Positions 7,449 through 15,962 of a stretch of DNA of 56,324 nucleotides are shown piece by piece (position 1 is the first letter of the stretch; each line of letters begins with the position of its first letter). The notes under the pieces are model-generated. The model saw only the letters and a list, made by a program, of their open reading frames with translations, did no database searches and had not been told where the DNA came from. The position numbers and the translations under genes were made by a program. This DNA is from Eubacterium sp. (GTDB taxonomy: Bacteria; Bacillota; Clostridia; Peptostreptococcales; Anaerovoracaceae). The DNA is taken from the NCBI GenBank assembly GCA_021769965.1, contig JAETRU010000018.1:1-56324 (forward strand), given 5' to 3'.

Positions 7449-9113
7449 TTACATGACCATGGTCATAATCACCATAATCACGCAGACTATGGCATCTCCA
7501 ATGACAAGTCCGGTGGCAGCATTATCCAGTTTTTCTGCAAGGACTTCCCCTTTGATCTTTTCAATCGCGAAGCGAACCATACCGCCCAGCGTAATGCCCA
7601 TAATAGTCTTCGGCGCCAGATACAGCGCAAGGGCAATGCCGCCGGCAGGAAGTCCTACAACGCTGAGAATCGTTCCCAGTCCCGCACCCATAGCAAAACG
7701 CATCGGATTGAACAGAGTCGCCGCGCCTCCCTCAGATACGCCGGAAATAATGGAATAGTACATATTGCCGAACGGGAAGGTAAACAGCTCGCCATCAAGG
7801 CCAAAAGCTTTGATAATTCCCGCGAAGAGGAACACACCGGCGATACATCCGAAGAAAATACCGATCAGCTGCGCCTTGATCTGCTTCTTTGGAGAAGCTT
7901 TTACCATCTGTCCGATTTTGAGGTCGTACATAGTATCCTGAGCTAAAATAAAAGTGTTAAAGTTCATGAATGCGATGAGCATGGAAAAGACCGGATTTTT
8001 GGTCAGTCCGTAAGCGATGACGATCATAAAGATATTCAGGGCAAGACCCGCGCTGAGTCCTGATTCTGCCGACACCCGCACAGCAATCATCGCAAAGAGC
8101 AGACTGATAACTATGCAAATCAGCAGATGAACCACGGAAATGCCATAGTACAGATTGCAGAATCCCATCAAACCGGCTGTCAGAACAAGAAGCAGGATCA
8201 AAACAGATCTCATGGAATAATCTCTGTCACTTTCCTCTGCCGTACCTTTTTTGAAGCTGAAAGCTGCGGCTATGCTTCTCCACTGTCTGGCGATCGGCAC
8301 CAGGGCAGCGAAGAGAGCCGCACCCACTGCAACCGGCAGATTGAAGTCCTGAATGCCTGCAAAATAATCTTCTGTCGGATTGGCGAACCAGCCTTTTCCC
8401 GTGCCGACCGGTCCTTCCACCAGACAGACGATGAGGCTTGCAGCCATCATGCACAGGGCATTTCTTGCACCCAGCACATAGCCCATACCAAGCATCAGCG
8501 GCATCACCAGAATATCCAGCGACATGCCCTCTATCGGAAGCAGAGAGGTGAAACTTACCATCCATGGCATATAATCCATGTTCTGCAGAAAGGAAACCAC
8601 CAGTCCGACCACTACAGCGCCCGCCAGAATTTTTGTGGAAGACTTATCCTTTGTATCAATCTGGTCCATGGCGGTGGTGCACATGACGGCGCCCGGAAAC
8701 GGCAGGTTCGGGTCGTAAACAAACTGATCACGCAGAATGGAAACAAAACAGATTCCCATAGCGTCAGCTAAAAGCAGTACCACAAAGGTCGGAAGCAGTC
8801 TCAGTTCCTCGCCCATCATCAGCATCGGCACCACGTTTCCTGTCAGCGAATATGCCGCAAAGGTCGTCGCCGTGGCGCAGGTCTGCATGATATTGACCTC
8901 TTTCCTGTTTGTCGGGCCGCCAAAGAGCGGAATTAAAATTACACCGATCATCGACGCAATAGGCGCTACGTCCGTATCGAGTCCCAGCACTGCGTCCAGA
9001 TACATCATTAAAGCCATCAGAAGAAGGCCGATTAAAATACCGAAAAATATTGCGCGGAAGCTGAACTCCTGTCCGCTGCCCGGCAAAGTCGGTGCTTTTG
9101 TTTCTTTTTTCAT
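7449..9113 (-). CDS. OPT-family oligopeptide transporter
   Basis: An integral membrane protein of 554 residues with about 14-16 hydrophobic segments, matching the OPT (oligopeptide/metal-chelate) transporter family. Conserved features include GGPTNRKEVNIMQTCATA near the second segment and GFCNLYYG in the middle. The track start lies 12 codons upstream; the ATG at 9113 is chosen because GGAGG precedes it at good distance. It heads an operon with D-aminoacylase and an aminopeptidase, and is expected to import peptides or similar compounds that the two enzymes then break down. Expression is probably controlled by the divergent TetR gene through the palindrome on its promoter. Confidence 0.88.
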   Translation of the reverse strand: MKKETKAPTLPGSGQEFSFRAIFFGILIGLLLMALMMYLDAVLGLDTDVAPIASMIGVILIPLFGGPTNRKEVNIMQTCATATTFAAYSLTGNVVPMLMMGEELRLLPTFVVLLLADAMGICFVSILRDQFVYDPNLPFPGAVMCTTAMDQIDTKDKSSTKILAGAVVVGLVVSFLQNMDYMPWMVSFTSLLPIEGMSLDILVMPLMLGMGYVLGARNALCMMAASLIVCLVEGPVGTGKGWFANPTEDYFAGIQDFNLPVAVGAALFAALVPIARQWRSIAAAFSFKKGTAEESDRDYSMRSVLILLLVLTAGLMGFCNLYYGISVVHLLICIVISLLFAMIAVRVSAESGLSAGLALNIFMIVIAYGLTKNPVFSMLIAFMNFNTFILAQDTMYDLKIGQMVKASPKKQIKAQLIGIFFGCIAGVFLFAGIIKAFGLDGELFTFPFGNMYYSIISGVSEGGAATLFNPMRFAMGAGLGTILSVVGLPAGGIALALYLAPKTIMGITLGGMVRFAIEKIKGEVLAEKLDNAATGLVIGDAIVCVIMVIMTMVM

Positions 9114-9147
9114 CACTATCCTCCAAATAGTTTCTAAGAAATACATC

Positions 9148-9169
9148 AATAGTGAGTCGACTCACTATT
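9148..9169. promoter_or_regulatory. Perfect 22-bp palindromic operator, probable TetR site
   Basis: AATAGTGAGTC is followed at once by its exact reverse complement. It starts immediately after the -10 box of the OPT promoter and so would cover the transcription start. It sits in the gap shared with the divergent TetR gene. Confidence 0.8.
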
Positions 9170-9198
9170 TTTATACACCTATTGCCGGGCCGTGTCAA
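9170..9198 (-). promoter_or_regulatory. Sigma-A promoter of the OPT/D-aminoacylase/aminopeptidase operon
   Basis: On the minus strand TTGACA (9193-9198), 17 bases, TATAAA (9170-9175). Near consensus, and directly abutted by the 22-bp palindrome. Confidence 0.85.
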
Positions 9199-9319
9199 CT
9201 AGTTTTTATTCTTTCTAAAAATTTTTCCAACAAATCTCAAGCTTTTTTTCCCTTGCGCCAAAGATAAAAATATGATACAACAAAAACACAGGAAGTTTCC
9301 TGCAAAAGGAGATAACACC

Positions 9320-9931
9320 ATGCCAAAAAAACTTTTTTTCAAGCTGCCACCGGAAAAACAGCAGAAGATTTTAGACGCGGCCGCAGAAGAATTTATCGAA
9401 TACAAGGACAACTACAAGAAAAGCAGTGTCAACCGCATCGCAGAAAAAGCCGGTATTGCCATCGGCAGTATTTACAAATATTTCTACGATAAAAATGATT
9501 TATTCATGTATCTGTTCAATCAGCACAAGGTCAGACCTGATTCCCGCCCTGACTCCGATACTTTTTATGCCTATTCTGCCAAGGAAATCACCTCAGAGGA
9601 TCAGTTTACCCCCACAGGAAAACTGCTTCTTGATATCATCAGCGATACACCCGCCCTTTTCCAGGACCTGGTGTTTAAAAGCAAAGATAATGACGATTAT
9701 CTGAACCTGCTGCTCTCTTATATGCAGAACGATAAATCCAGAGGCTATCTGAGAGAAGGCTTAGACGGCGAACTTTCCGCCTACATGTATTCATCTTTGG
9801 AATTTATCGCGTATCAGTACCGTCTGAGCAAAGATTTAGATCCAGCTGAAGAAACAGAAATTTTCCGCAAAATGACCGAACTCTTCTTCTTCGGGCTGTA
9901 CAAAGACGGCATCGAAGATGAGATCAGATAA
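9320..9931 (+). CDS. TetR-family transcriptional regulator
   Basis: A 203-residue TetR-type regulator. The N-terminal ~50 residues hold the helix-turn-helix (ILDAAAEEFIEYKDN... SVNRIAEKAGIAIGSIYKYF), with a helical ligand-binding domain behind it. ATG at 9320 follows AAAGGAGA and is preferred over an in-frame start 16 codons earlier. The gene diverges from the OPT operon, and the perfect palindrome between them is the likely operator. The effector is unknown; a peptide or acylated amino acid would fit the operon. Confidence 0.88.
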   Translation: MPKKLFFKLPPEKQQKILDAAAEEFIEYKDNYKKSSVNRIAEKAGIAIGSIYKYFYDKNDLFMYLFNQHKVRPDSRPDSDTFYAYSAKEITSEDQFTPTGKLLLDIISDTPALFQDLVFKSKDNDDYLNLLLSYMQNDKSRGYLREGLDGELSAYMYSSLEFIAYQYRLSKDLDPAEETEIFRKMTELFFFGLYKDGIEDEIR

Positions 9932-9947
9932 GCTGCATGCAGCGCCC

Positions 9948-11249
9948 CTATATCTCTATCTTCTGCCACTTTCCTCCGCGGAATCTCGCTAAGAGCAGCA
10001 GGCCTCTCACCACCAGATCGGCAGCATAGGCAAGCCAGACGCCGGAAAGCCCCATGCCGGAAGGCACTGCCAGAAAGTAACCAAGACCGATCCGCAGTCC
10101 CCAGATGCCTATAAAAGTCGCATACATGGGAAAGCGGGTGTCTCCCGCGCCCTGAAGGGCGCCGGTCATGATCTGCACCAGCGCCGCAAAAGGCTGAAAC
10201 CACGCGATGATCCTGAGGACCCGGACCACCTGCTCCTGCACCGCCGCTGTCTCCGAAAACAGAGCCGCAAGCTGCGGCGCGAACAGATAAAATACCGCGC
10301 CGATTCCAATCATAACCACTGTAGACAGCAGATACGTCTCTTTCACCGCTGTCTTTGCGCCGTCAATATTTTTCTCGCCCAGAAAGACCCCCGTCATGGT
10401 GCTGACCGCAAGGCCAAAGCCCATGGCAGGAATATAAGAATAACTTTCGATGCTTCCCGCCACATTATGGGCCACATAAGCGTAAGTCCCGATGGAAAGA
10501 ATCATCCCGTTGTAGATCAGCTGTCCGACGCGCATGATCAGCTTTTCCATTCCTGCCGGAACACCGATCTTCAGCAGCGTATAGAATTCCTCCCGCCGCA
10601 GTCCATTACGGGAAAACAGACTGATATTCCTTTTCCCAAGCAGTACTCTGCCCATCACGGCCATAGCAAGCCCCCTCGATATGGTAGTCGCAAGACCAAG
10701 GCCAAAAATCCCCAGTCCCAGTTTCATAAACACAAAATTCAGCGCCAGATTCAGTATATTGGATGCACCGGTCACATACATGGGCGTTTTCGTATCCTTC
10801 ATGGCGCGCAGGCAGGCGGACAGAATCAGCTGCAGGCAAAGAAACACGCAGGGCACTGCCACGATGAGAAAGTACGGCATCGCTGTCTGTATCACGTCTG
10901 CGTCCGCGCCCGTTACGCGAAGCAGCCCCCTGCGAAATACCGCGCAGAAAAGCCCCGACAAAAGTCCCAGCACAAGGCCTGCATACAAAGAATGGACAAC
11001 AGCAGAATTGACTTTCTGCTCTGCGCCCTCCCCGTAATACCTTGCAGTCACAGCAGTACTTCCTACGCTGACCGCCGTAAAAACCGAAATAAACATATTC
11101 ATGATCAGACTGGTTACGCCAATGCCCGCGATGGCGCAATCCGATAACTGTCCGGCAAAATACAGATCCGCCGTGCCAAGAAGGGTCTGCAGCAGATTTT
11201 CTGTGATAACCGGCACCGCCAGGCAAAGGATCTCTCGTTTCATTGACAA
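9948..11249 (-). CDS. MATE-family efflux transporter
   Basis: A 12-helix multidrug and toxic compound extrusion protein of 433 residues (NorM/DinF-like), expected to export cationic compounds with sodium or proton exchange. The two homologous halves are visible (PVITENLLQTLLGTADLYF near the N-terminus and KIGVPAGMEKLIMRVGQLIY in the second half). Two starts are possible: TTG at 11249 stands 7 bases after AAGGAG, while the ATG at 11243 is 13 bases away, so the rarer TTG start has better spacing. The gene diverges from a TetR regulator with an inverted-repeat operator between them. Confidence 0.88.
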   Translation of the reverse strand: MSMKREILCLAVPVITENLLQTLLGTADLYFAGQLSDCAIAGIGVTSLIMNMFISVFTAVSVGSTAVTARYYGEGAEQKVNSAVVHSLYAGLVLGLLSGLFCAVFRRGLLRVTGADADVIQTAMPYFLIVAVPCVFLCLQLILSACLRAMKDTKTPMYVTGASNILNLALNFVFMKLGLGIFGLGLATTISRGLAMAVMGRVLLGKRNISLFSRNGLRREEFYTLLKIGVPAGMEKLIMRVGQLIYNGMILSIGTYAYVAHNVAGSIESYSYIPAMGFGLAVSTMTGVFLGEKNIDGAKTAVKETYLLSTVVMIGIGAVFYLFAPQLAALFSETAAVQEQVVRVLRIIAWFQPFAALVQIMTGALQGAGDTRFPMYATFIGIWGLRIGLGYFLAVPSGMGLSGVWLAYAADLVVRGLLLLARFRGGKWQKIEI

Positions 11250-11283
11250 AATAAGCTCCTTTATGATAACATATTATCTGTCC

Positions 11284-11308
11284 TTTATAGAACAAATCGT
11301 TCTATAAA
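11284..11308. promoter_or_regulatory. Inverted-repeat operator between MATE and TetR genes
   Basis: A perfect 10-bp inverted repeat TTTATAGAAC-AAATC-GTTCTATAAA (5-base centre) lies upstream of both divergent genes. It has the usual size and symmetry of a TetR-family site. Confidence 0.75.
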
Positions 11309-11420
11309 ATATTATATCTTCGCGGTGCAGCCATACAAGAAGCAAACTGAATCATTTGTCCGATACGAAACATTCTTGCGAAACTGTTCCGCAAACGATC
11401 TATCGGGGGAGGGAGGTCTT

Positions 11421-11993
11421 ATGGACAGACGGCAGCAAAAAACCAGAGCAGCTATTTTTGACGCTCTGGCACAGCTTTTAGCAGAAAAACAATTTCATCA
11501 AATCACGGTACAGGAGATCATCGACAAAGCCAACGTAGGGCGCAGTACCTTTTACGCCCACTTTGAAACAAAGGATCATCTCCTGAAGGAACTGTGTACA
11601 GATCTGTTCTCTCACGTATTCTCAGACAGACTGACCACCGAGAATACCCACGACTTTTCTGATTCCACAGGCGATACAGCAGCACTTGTCACCCATCTTT
11701 TATACCATTTACGTGACGATAAGCGCAATATTATGGGCATCCTTTCCTGCGAAAGCGGTGAGCTGTTTCTCCGCTATTTCCGGGAATATCTGTACGGCTT
11801 TTTTGAAAAGACCCTGCTGCCGGATCTTTCTGAAAAGGAAGAAGCCCTGCGGCAGATTCCACAGGACTTCCTGATCCATCATTTTTCATGCAGTTTTATC
11901 GGCATGGTGCAGTGGTGGCTAGGCCAGAATCTGTCACAGACGCCGGAAGAAATGACAGCCTGGTTTCTCGCGCTGTTCCCTGCAAACAGATAA
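11421..11993 (+). CDS. TetR-family transcriptional regulator
   Basis: A 190-residue regulator. Its N-terminal helix-turn-helix is typical (IFDALAQLLAEKQFHQITV... IIDKANVGRSTFYAHF), and the C-terminal part resembles the TetR_C domain of DhaS-like proteins. The ATG at 11421 follows GGGAGG; a longer in-frame start is not supported. It diverges from the MATE pump and probably represses it through the inverted repeat at 11284-11308. The inducer is not predictable from sequence. Confidence 0.88.
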   Translation: MDRRQQKTRAAIFDALAQLLAEKQFHQITVQEIIDKANVGRSTFYAHFETKDHLLKELCTDLFSHVFSDRLTTENTHDFSDSTGDTAALVTHLLYHLRDDKRNIMGILSCESGELFLRYFREYLYGFFEKTLLPDLSEKEEALRQIPQDFLIHHFSCSFIGMVQWWLGQNLSQTPEEMTAWFLALFPANR

Positions 11994-12022
11994 GACCGGC
12001 TGATTTGTCCCCAGCCGGTCTT
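11992..12022. terminator. Bidirectional terminator between convergent tetR and M20 genes
   Basis: An 11-bp perfect stem AAGACCGGCTG (11992-12002) / CAGCCGGTCTT (12012-12022) overlaps the tetR stop codon and lies 18 bases beyond the stop of the convergent M20 gene. Confidence 0.85.
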
Positions 12023-12039
12023 GTATGTATCTGTTTTAT

Positions 12040-13227
12040 TTATTTATTTACCTTCTGAAATTCCTTCTTAATTTCTGCAAGGTGTGTCTCGTCAGTCATC
12101 AGCTTCAGTGCTGTAGCAACAAAAGCTTCAATAATCAACAGTCCCTGACGGATTCCGTAGTCGGAACCTGCGCACTCGGCAAATTCTGCCGTATGCGCGC
12201 CGCACGGCTTTCCGTCGGAAATATCAAAAGTAGAATGAATTGCAGGACACGAATAGCTGACATCACCAAGGTCTGTGGAACCCGGCATGGATTCTCCCTT
12301 GCAGCGAAGCACATCAATGCCCAGAGCTTCCATGCTGTCTGCCTGAAGTCCTGCCAGATACAGGTTGCTGTTCAGATCCTTGAAGTCTTTCTGATGGTGT
12401 TCAAACTTCATAGTCGTTCCAGTGCCGAGGGCGGCGCCCTTTGCGCAGTCTTCCACCTTCTTTGTCAGTTCTTCCAGATATGGGCTTTTCGCTGCTCTGA
12501 TATAGAATTCCGCGTCGGTAAAATCCGGAATGATATTGGCTGCCTCACCGCCGTGAAGAATAACGCCGTGAATTCTGGCATCGTCTTTGGTCTGCTGTCT
12601 CAGCGCGTTGACCATGTTATAGAAGTTGATCATCGCGTCCAGAGCGTTTTTCCCTTCCTGAGGCGCTGCTGCCGCGTGGGCGGTTTTTCCATAGAAAGAA
12701 ATTCTTCTTCCGTTAATCGCCATGGTATTGCCTGTATCCATCCACAGATTCATAGGATGTGCCATCATTGCCACGTCGAACTCGTCAAAGACTCCGGCCG
12801 CTGCCATATCTACTTTTGCGCCTTCAGTCTCCTCTGCAGGTGTACCGATGACATAGATCTCTCCACCGTATTCGTCTGCCAGATGTCTCATTGCAAGACC
12901 TGAACCGACACCGACCATGGCGATCAGATTGTGACCGCAGCCGTGTCCCAGTCCCGGCAGCGCGTCATACTCTGCCAGCATGGCGATCTTCGGTCCCTGT
13001 TTACTGCCTTTGTAGCAGGCCTTATAGGCCGTTTCAATGCCGCAGAATCCTGTTTCTACCTCAAATCCGTACTTTTCTAAAAGTTCCACCTGTGCTTTGC
13101 AGGCTTTTACTTCCTTCAGGCCAAGCTCCGGATTATCATGAATATATAAGGTGAGCTCCCGCAGCTCTTTTTCATATTTTTCCACTTCTGCATGGATATC
13201 GTTCAGATTGATCTCACTCTGTTTCAT
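12040..13227 (-). CDS. M20-family amidohydrolase (AbgB/ACY1L2-like)
   Basis: A 395-residue zinc-dependent amidase/peptidase of the M20D type, as in AbgB (p-aminobenzoyl-glutamate hydrolase subunit) and aminoacylase-1-like 2. Visible motifs are LAEYDALPGLGHGCGHN and the catalytic TPAEETEGAK. The protein is cytoplasmic and expected to cleave an amide bond of an acylated amino acid or dipeptide. It is the third gene of an operon; its ATG immediately follows the stop codon of a membrane protein gene. The two upstream membrane proteins probably bring in its substrate. Confidence 0.85.
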   Translation of the reverse strand: MKQSEINLNDIHAEVEKYEKELRELTLYIHDNPELGLKEVKACKAQVELLEKYGFEVETGFCGIETAYKACYKGSKQGPKIAMLAEYDALPGLGHGCGHNLIAMVGVGSGLAMRHLADEYGGEIYVIGTPAEETEGAKVDMAAAGVFDEFDVAMMAHPMNLWMDTGNTMAINGRRISFYGKTAHAAAAPQEGKNALDAMINFYNMVNALRQQTKDDARIHGVILHGGEAANIIPDFTDAEFYIRAAKSPYLEELTKKVEDCAKGAALGTGTTMKFEHHQKDFKDLNSNLYLAGLQADSMEALGIDVLRCKGESMPGSTDLGDVSYSCPAIHSTFDISDGKPCGAHTAEFAECAGSDYGIRQGLLIIEAFVATALKLMTDETHLAEIKKEFQKVNK

Positions 13228-14007
13228 TTATTCCGCGTCTCCCTCAATCTTTTTCTCCTCAGCAGCTGCTGCCGTCTCTCCCGGCATTTCTACGACGATT
13301 TTGCCCTTCTTATACAGATACTTGCAGCTGAAGTAAATGATCGGAATGAATACAACGGCGATCACGCCTTCCCAGGATTCGTAGCTTTCCGGCATAACGA
13401 AGAAATACAGCACCAGACCGATGATGATCGGAATAATATTTGCCGCCATTCTTCCGTGGATCCTTACGCCGCCGCCAACGTCTTTGCTGAAGTTTCCAAG
13501 GACCATGCAGCCGAACAGTGCAGGAAGCACGTAGCCAGACGCTGTGGAAACCACTTCAGAAGCCAGGAGCGGTTTCAGCGGAGTCAGAAGCAGAACGCCT
13601 AAAGCAAGTAATACAATGGTAACCAGAGAAGATACCGCGACAGCGATACCGGTTACAGCGTCGGCTTCTTCTGTGCCGGCTTTTACGTTGGCAACCTTCT
13701 GCGCGTTCATAGCGGCAGGCAGCTTCAGATTCAGAATGTTACCTGTGGTGGAGGCGATATAGTAGGAAGAACCCATTACCGGAACTTCCGCGATGATCTC
13801 TGCGATGCCCATCGGCAGGAAGATCAGGACGATACCGCTGGAAGCCAGCATGATCTCGCTGAACTTCGGCATCACGCCATAGACCAGACACATGATGAGA
13901 GGTACACCGAAGAATACCGCCATAGAACCGAGGGTGATGAATTTTCCCAGTCTGTGCATACTGTTATAATATGGACTCTGATTTGGGTTAGGTTTATTAT
14001 TACTCAT
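13228..14007 (-). CDS. Conserved membrane protein, partner of the DUF5058-like protein
   Basis: A 259-residue protein with about six to seven hydrophobic segments, a polar N-terminus (first ~18 residues, Asn/Pro-rich) and an Ala/Glu-rich cytoplasmic tail. I cannot name its family. It stands between a DUF5058-like membrane protein and an M20 amidohydrolase, spaced 15 bases from the first and abutting the second. A two-component transporter for the hydrolase substrate is the simplest reading, but it is an inference from context. Ribosome site GGAGG precedes the ATG. Confidence 0.75.
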   Translation of the reverse strand: MSNNKPNPNQSPYYNSMHRLGKFITLGSMAVFFGVPLIMCLVYGVMPKFSEIMLASSGIVLIFLPMGIAEIIAEVPVMGSSYYIASTTGNILNLKLPAAMNAQKVANVKAGTEEADAVTGIAVAVSSLVTIVLLALGVLLLTPLKPLLASEVVSTASGYVLPALFGCMVLGNFSKDVGGGVRIHGRMAANIIPIIIGLVLYFFVMPESYESWEGVIAVVFIPIIYFSCKYLYKKGKIVVEMPGETAAAAEEKKIEGDAE

Positions 14008-14022
14008 TATGACTCGACCTCC

Positions 14023-14727
14023 TTAATTAAACAGTTTATCAAAACCAACAGACGCAGCCATTGCGCCGATCAAACTGAAGGTCAGGGTAAATCCTCCCAG
14101 CCATCCCCAGTTTGTCTTCTTGATGATAACGGAAATCAGTACTGCGATCAGTGCGCTTGTTACGAAGGTCAGGCAGGATACGATGCCGCTTCCGAACATA
14201 GGGATACACATCGCGATCAGCAGAGCAGCCATGAATGTTGTCTGGGAGATCTGTCCCCATTTCTCGTCCTTGTCACCCAAATGCAGAGTTCCCAGGTGCA
14301 CCTTTCTGCACATGAACACATTCAGGATCAGCGGAGCGGTAATTCCCATGCACATGGTCCACATGATCAGACCAAAACCATAGGCGTCAGCATTTGCCAG
14401 ATCCAGTCCCAGTGCGGACAGTGCCATGTTGGACGCCATCAGCTCATATCCTACAGAACCTAGTACGGACAGTCTGAGCCATGCATATGGCATACCGATT
14501 ACGGTAACCAGTGCTACCAGACCGGTCACAACAGCGATGGACGGAACGATCGCAAAGGAAATTGAAGATTTAACAACTGCCATCAGTCTCTCCTTTTCAA
14601 CACCGCATTTCAAAGCGTGTTTCCAGCAGAGTCTGAGATAAAATAAGGTTATCAGGGTAACCAGAATAATTGCGCCTGCAGCTAAGACATAAAGCAGTCC
14701 GCTTTCAGAGATTTCACTATAACTCAT
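14023..14727 (-). CDS. DUF5058-like integral membrane protein
   Basis: A 234-residue membrane protein with about six transmembrane segments. The central stretch (SIVPSIAVVTGLVALVT... LSVLGSVGYELMA) resembles the DUF5058 family, which is found in Clostridia beside M20 amidohydrolases and is thought to be part of a transporter. It is the first gene of the three-gene operon that ends in the M20 enzyme. The upstream promoter has the long spacing recognised by MerR regulators, and a MerR gene lies next to it. Function remains unproven. Confidence 0.7.
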   Translation of the reverse strand: MSYSEISESGLLYVLAAGAIILVTLITLFYLRLCWKHALKCGVEKERLMAVVKSSISFAIVPSIAVVTGLVALVTVIGMPYAWLRLSVLGSVGYELMASNMALSALGLDLANADAYGFGLIMWTMCMGITAPLILNVFMCRKVHLGTLHLGDKDEKWGQISQTTFMAALLIAMCIPMFGSGIVSCLTFVTSALIAVLISVIIKKTNWGWLGGFTLTFSLIGAMAASVGFDKLFN

Positions 14728-14789
14728 GAATTTTCTTCCTTTCTCTTAATGGATTCTTTTCATTCTTTTCAAAAGCTTTTGATACGTTT

Positions 14790-14820
14790 ATTTTAAATTC
14801 TGGTTTAACTCCAAAGTCAA
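14790..14820 (-). promoter_or_regulatory. MerR-type promoter (19-bp spacer) of the DUF5058/M20 operon
   Basis: On the minus strand TTGACT (14815-14820) and TAAAAT (14790-14795) are separated by 19 bases, the overlong spacing characteristic of MerR-activated promoters. The spacer holds an imperfect dyad (TTTGG ... CCAGA). Confidence 0.65.
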
Positions 14821-14825
14821 TAAAA

Positions 14826-14874
14826 AAATTGGTCAGAATTTCACTTTTTTTGTCGGTATCATTCTGACCAATTT
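14826..14874 (-). terminator. Terminator behind the merR gene
   Basis: A perfect 14-bp inverted repeat, AAATTGGTCAGAAT (14826-14839) and ATTCTGACCAATTT (14861-14874), has a 21-base loop and is followed on the minus strand by a T run. It separates merR from the MerR-type promoter, which begins six bases further on. An operator role is a less likely alternative. Confidence 0.7.
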
Positions 14875-14979
14875 CTAAAAATATTTTCTTTTTATCTAAG
14901 TTTTTTGATATTTTACGCGATTTTTGTTCGTCAAATTATAACGATTTCTGTTCAACAACCTTGAAGCAGGTGCAGACTT

Positions 14980-15828
14980 TTACTCCTGCTTTTTCTTTAC
15001 AGGAAGATACATCTCATAGTAGTCTTCCTCGCTTCCCTTCCGTTTGGAATGCCCCAGAAACCGAACCATGATCTTCCCCGCGACTTTTAAATCGTGTTCT
15101 CTCGCATAGGAAAGGATCTCCATTGTACTGAAACGTTCCTCTTTATACGCGACTTTTCTCATTAAATGAATACAAAGCTGCGGCGGAATCATCTCTATCT
15201 CAGAGTTCTCGACCACAAGCCCGCTCTCCACTAATCCTTCTTCATCTACGATAGTAATATAGCTTTCCTCTCTGTTTCTGACTTTGTCCAGATATTCATG
15301 ATACGGCAGTTCTTCATGATCCTGCACATCCTCCACCGGCGCAAAGACAGTGAACATCGGGATCTGATGGGATGTCAGCTTCTGAAAATCTTCAAAGACC
15401 CGATTCACCTCCCGGTCAACCTTTCCGCAGATAAAGACCGGCGACATTTCCACTCTGATCTGCCCTTCGTTACGCAGAAATTCTTCATACGTCCTGATAT
15501 AATGCCGCAGCATTCGTCTCGCCTTCGTCAGTTCATCAAGCTGCTTCTCCAGATCCTGTTCGTGCTTCTGAAACGCGTCAAGCACCTCATCTAACGTATA
15601 TTCATTGACGATGTGCCCGATCTGCTGCAGCGGAAAACTGATCCGTTTCAAACGCAGGATCTCCTCAATAGAAAGCAGATCACCCCAGGTATAGTACCTG
15701 TAGTTGGTGGCTTCATCCTTTCTGGGACACAAGATTTTCTGATTGTCGTAATATCGGATCGTATCCGCGGAGATCCCGAGAAATTCAGCAGCTTCGCTGA
15801 TCTTATACTCATCCTTGATTTTTACCAT
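14980..15828 (-). CDS. MerR-family transcriptional regulator
   Basis: A 282-residue regulator with an N-terminal winged helix (ISEAAEFLGISADTIRYYDNQKIL), a long dimerisation coiled coil around residues 80-120, and a C-terminal domain of about 160 residues resembling GyrI/BmrR-type effector-binding modules. It is transcribed in the same direction as the downstream membrane/M20 operon, whose promoter has the 19-bp spacer MerR proteins act on. That operon is the obvious target. Ribosome site AGGTGAG precedes the ATG. Confidence 0.85.
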   Translation of the reverse strand: MVKIKDEYKISEAAEFLGISADTIRYYDNQKILCPRKDEATNYRYYTWGDLLSIEEILRLKRISFPLQQIGHIVNEYTLDEVLDAFQKHEQDLEKQLDELTKARRMLRHYIRTYEEFLRNEGQIRVEMSPVFICGKVDREVNRVFEDFQKLTSHQIPMFTVFAPVEDVQDHEELPYHEYLDKVRNREESYITIVDEEGLVESGLVVENSEIEMIPPQLCIHLMRKVAYKEERFSTMEILSYAREHDLKVAGKIMVRFLGHSKRKGSEEDYYEMYLPVKKKQE

Positions 15829-15873
15829 ACCGTCTCACCTGATATTCGCGTTTTTATTCTACCCTTTTGTTTT

Positions 15874-15903
15874 ATTTTATCACAATCCATCCGCAATACT
15901 CAA
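15874..15903 (-). promoter_or_regulatory. Promoter of the merR gene
   Basis: On the minus strand TTGAGT (15898-15903) and TAAAAT (15874-15879) are 18 bases apart, 45 bases before the ATG. Confidence 0.45.
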
Positions 15904-15927
15904 GTAATTTTAAGCGCCAATAAAATA

Positions 15928-15951
15928 ACCCCGCGGAAAGATCCGCAGGGT
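15928..15951 (-). terminator. Terminator of the permease/DUF917 operon
   Basis: A 10-bp stem with one mismatch, ACCCCGCGGA / TCCGCAGGGT around a four-base loop, is followed on the minus strand by TTATTTT. It lies 12 bases beyond the stop of the last DUF917 gene. Confidence 0.7.
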
Positions 15952-15962
15952 CTTCTACTGGT

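Noticed and set aside
9926-9945. Dyad GCTGCATGCAGC between tetR and MATE genes as a terminator
   Set aside because: Short self-complementary stretch without loop or T run.
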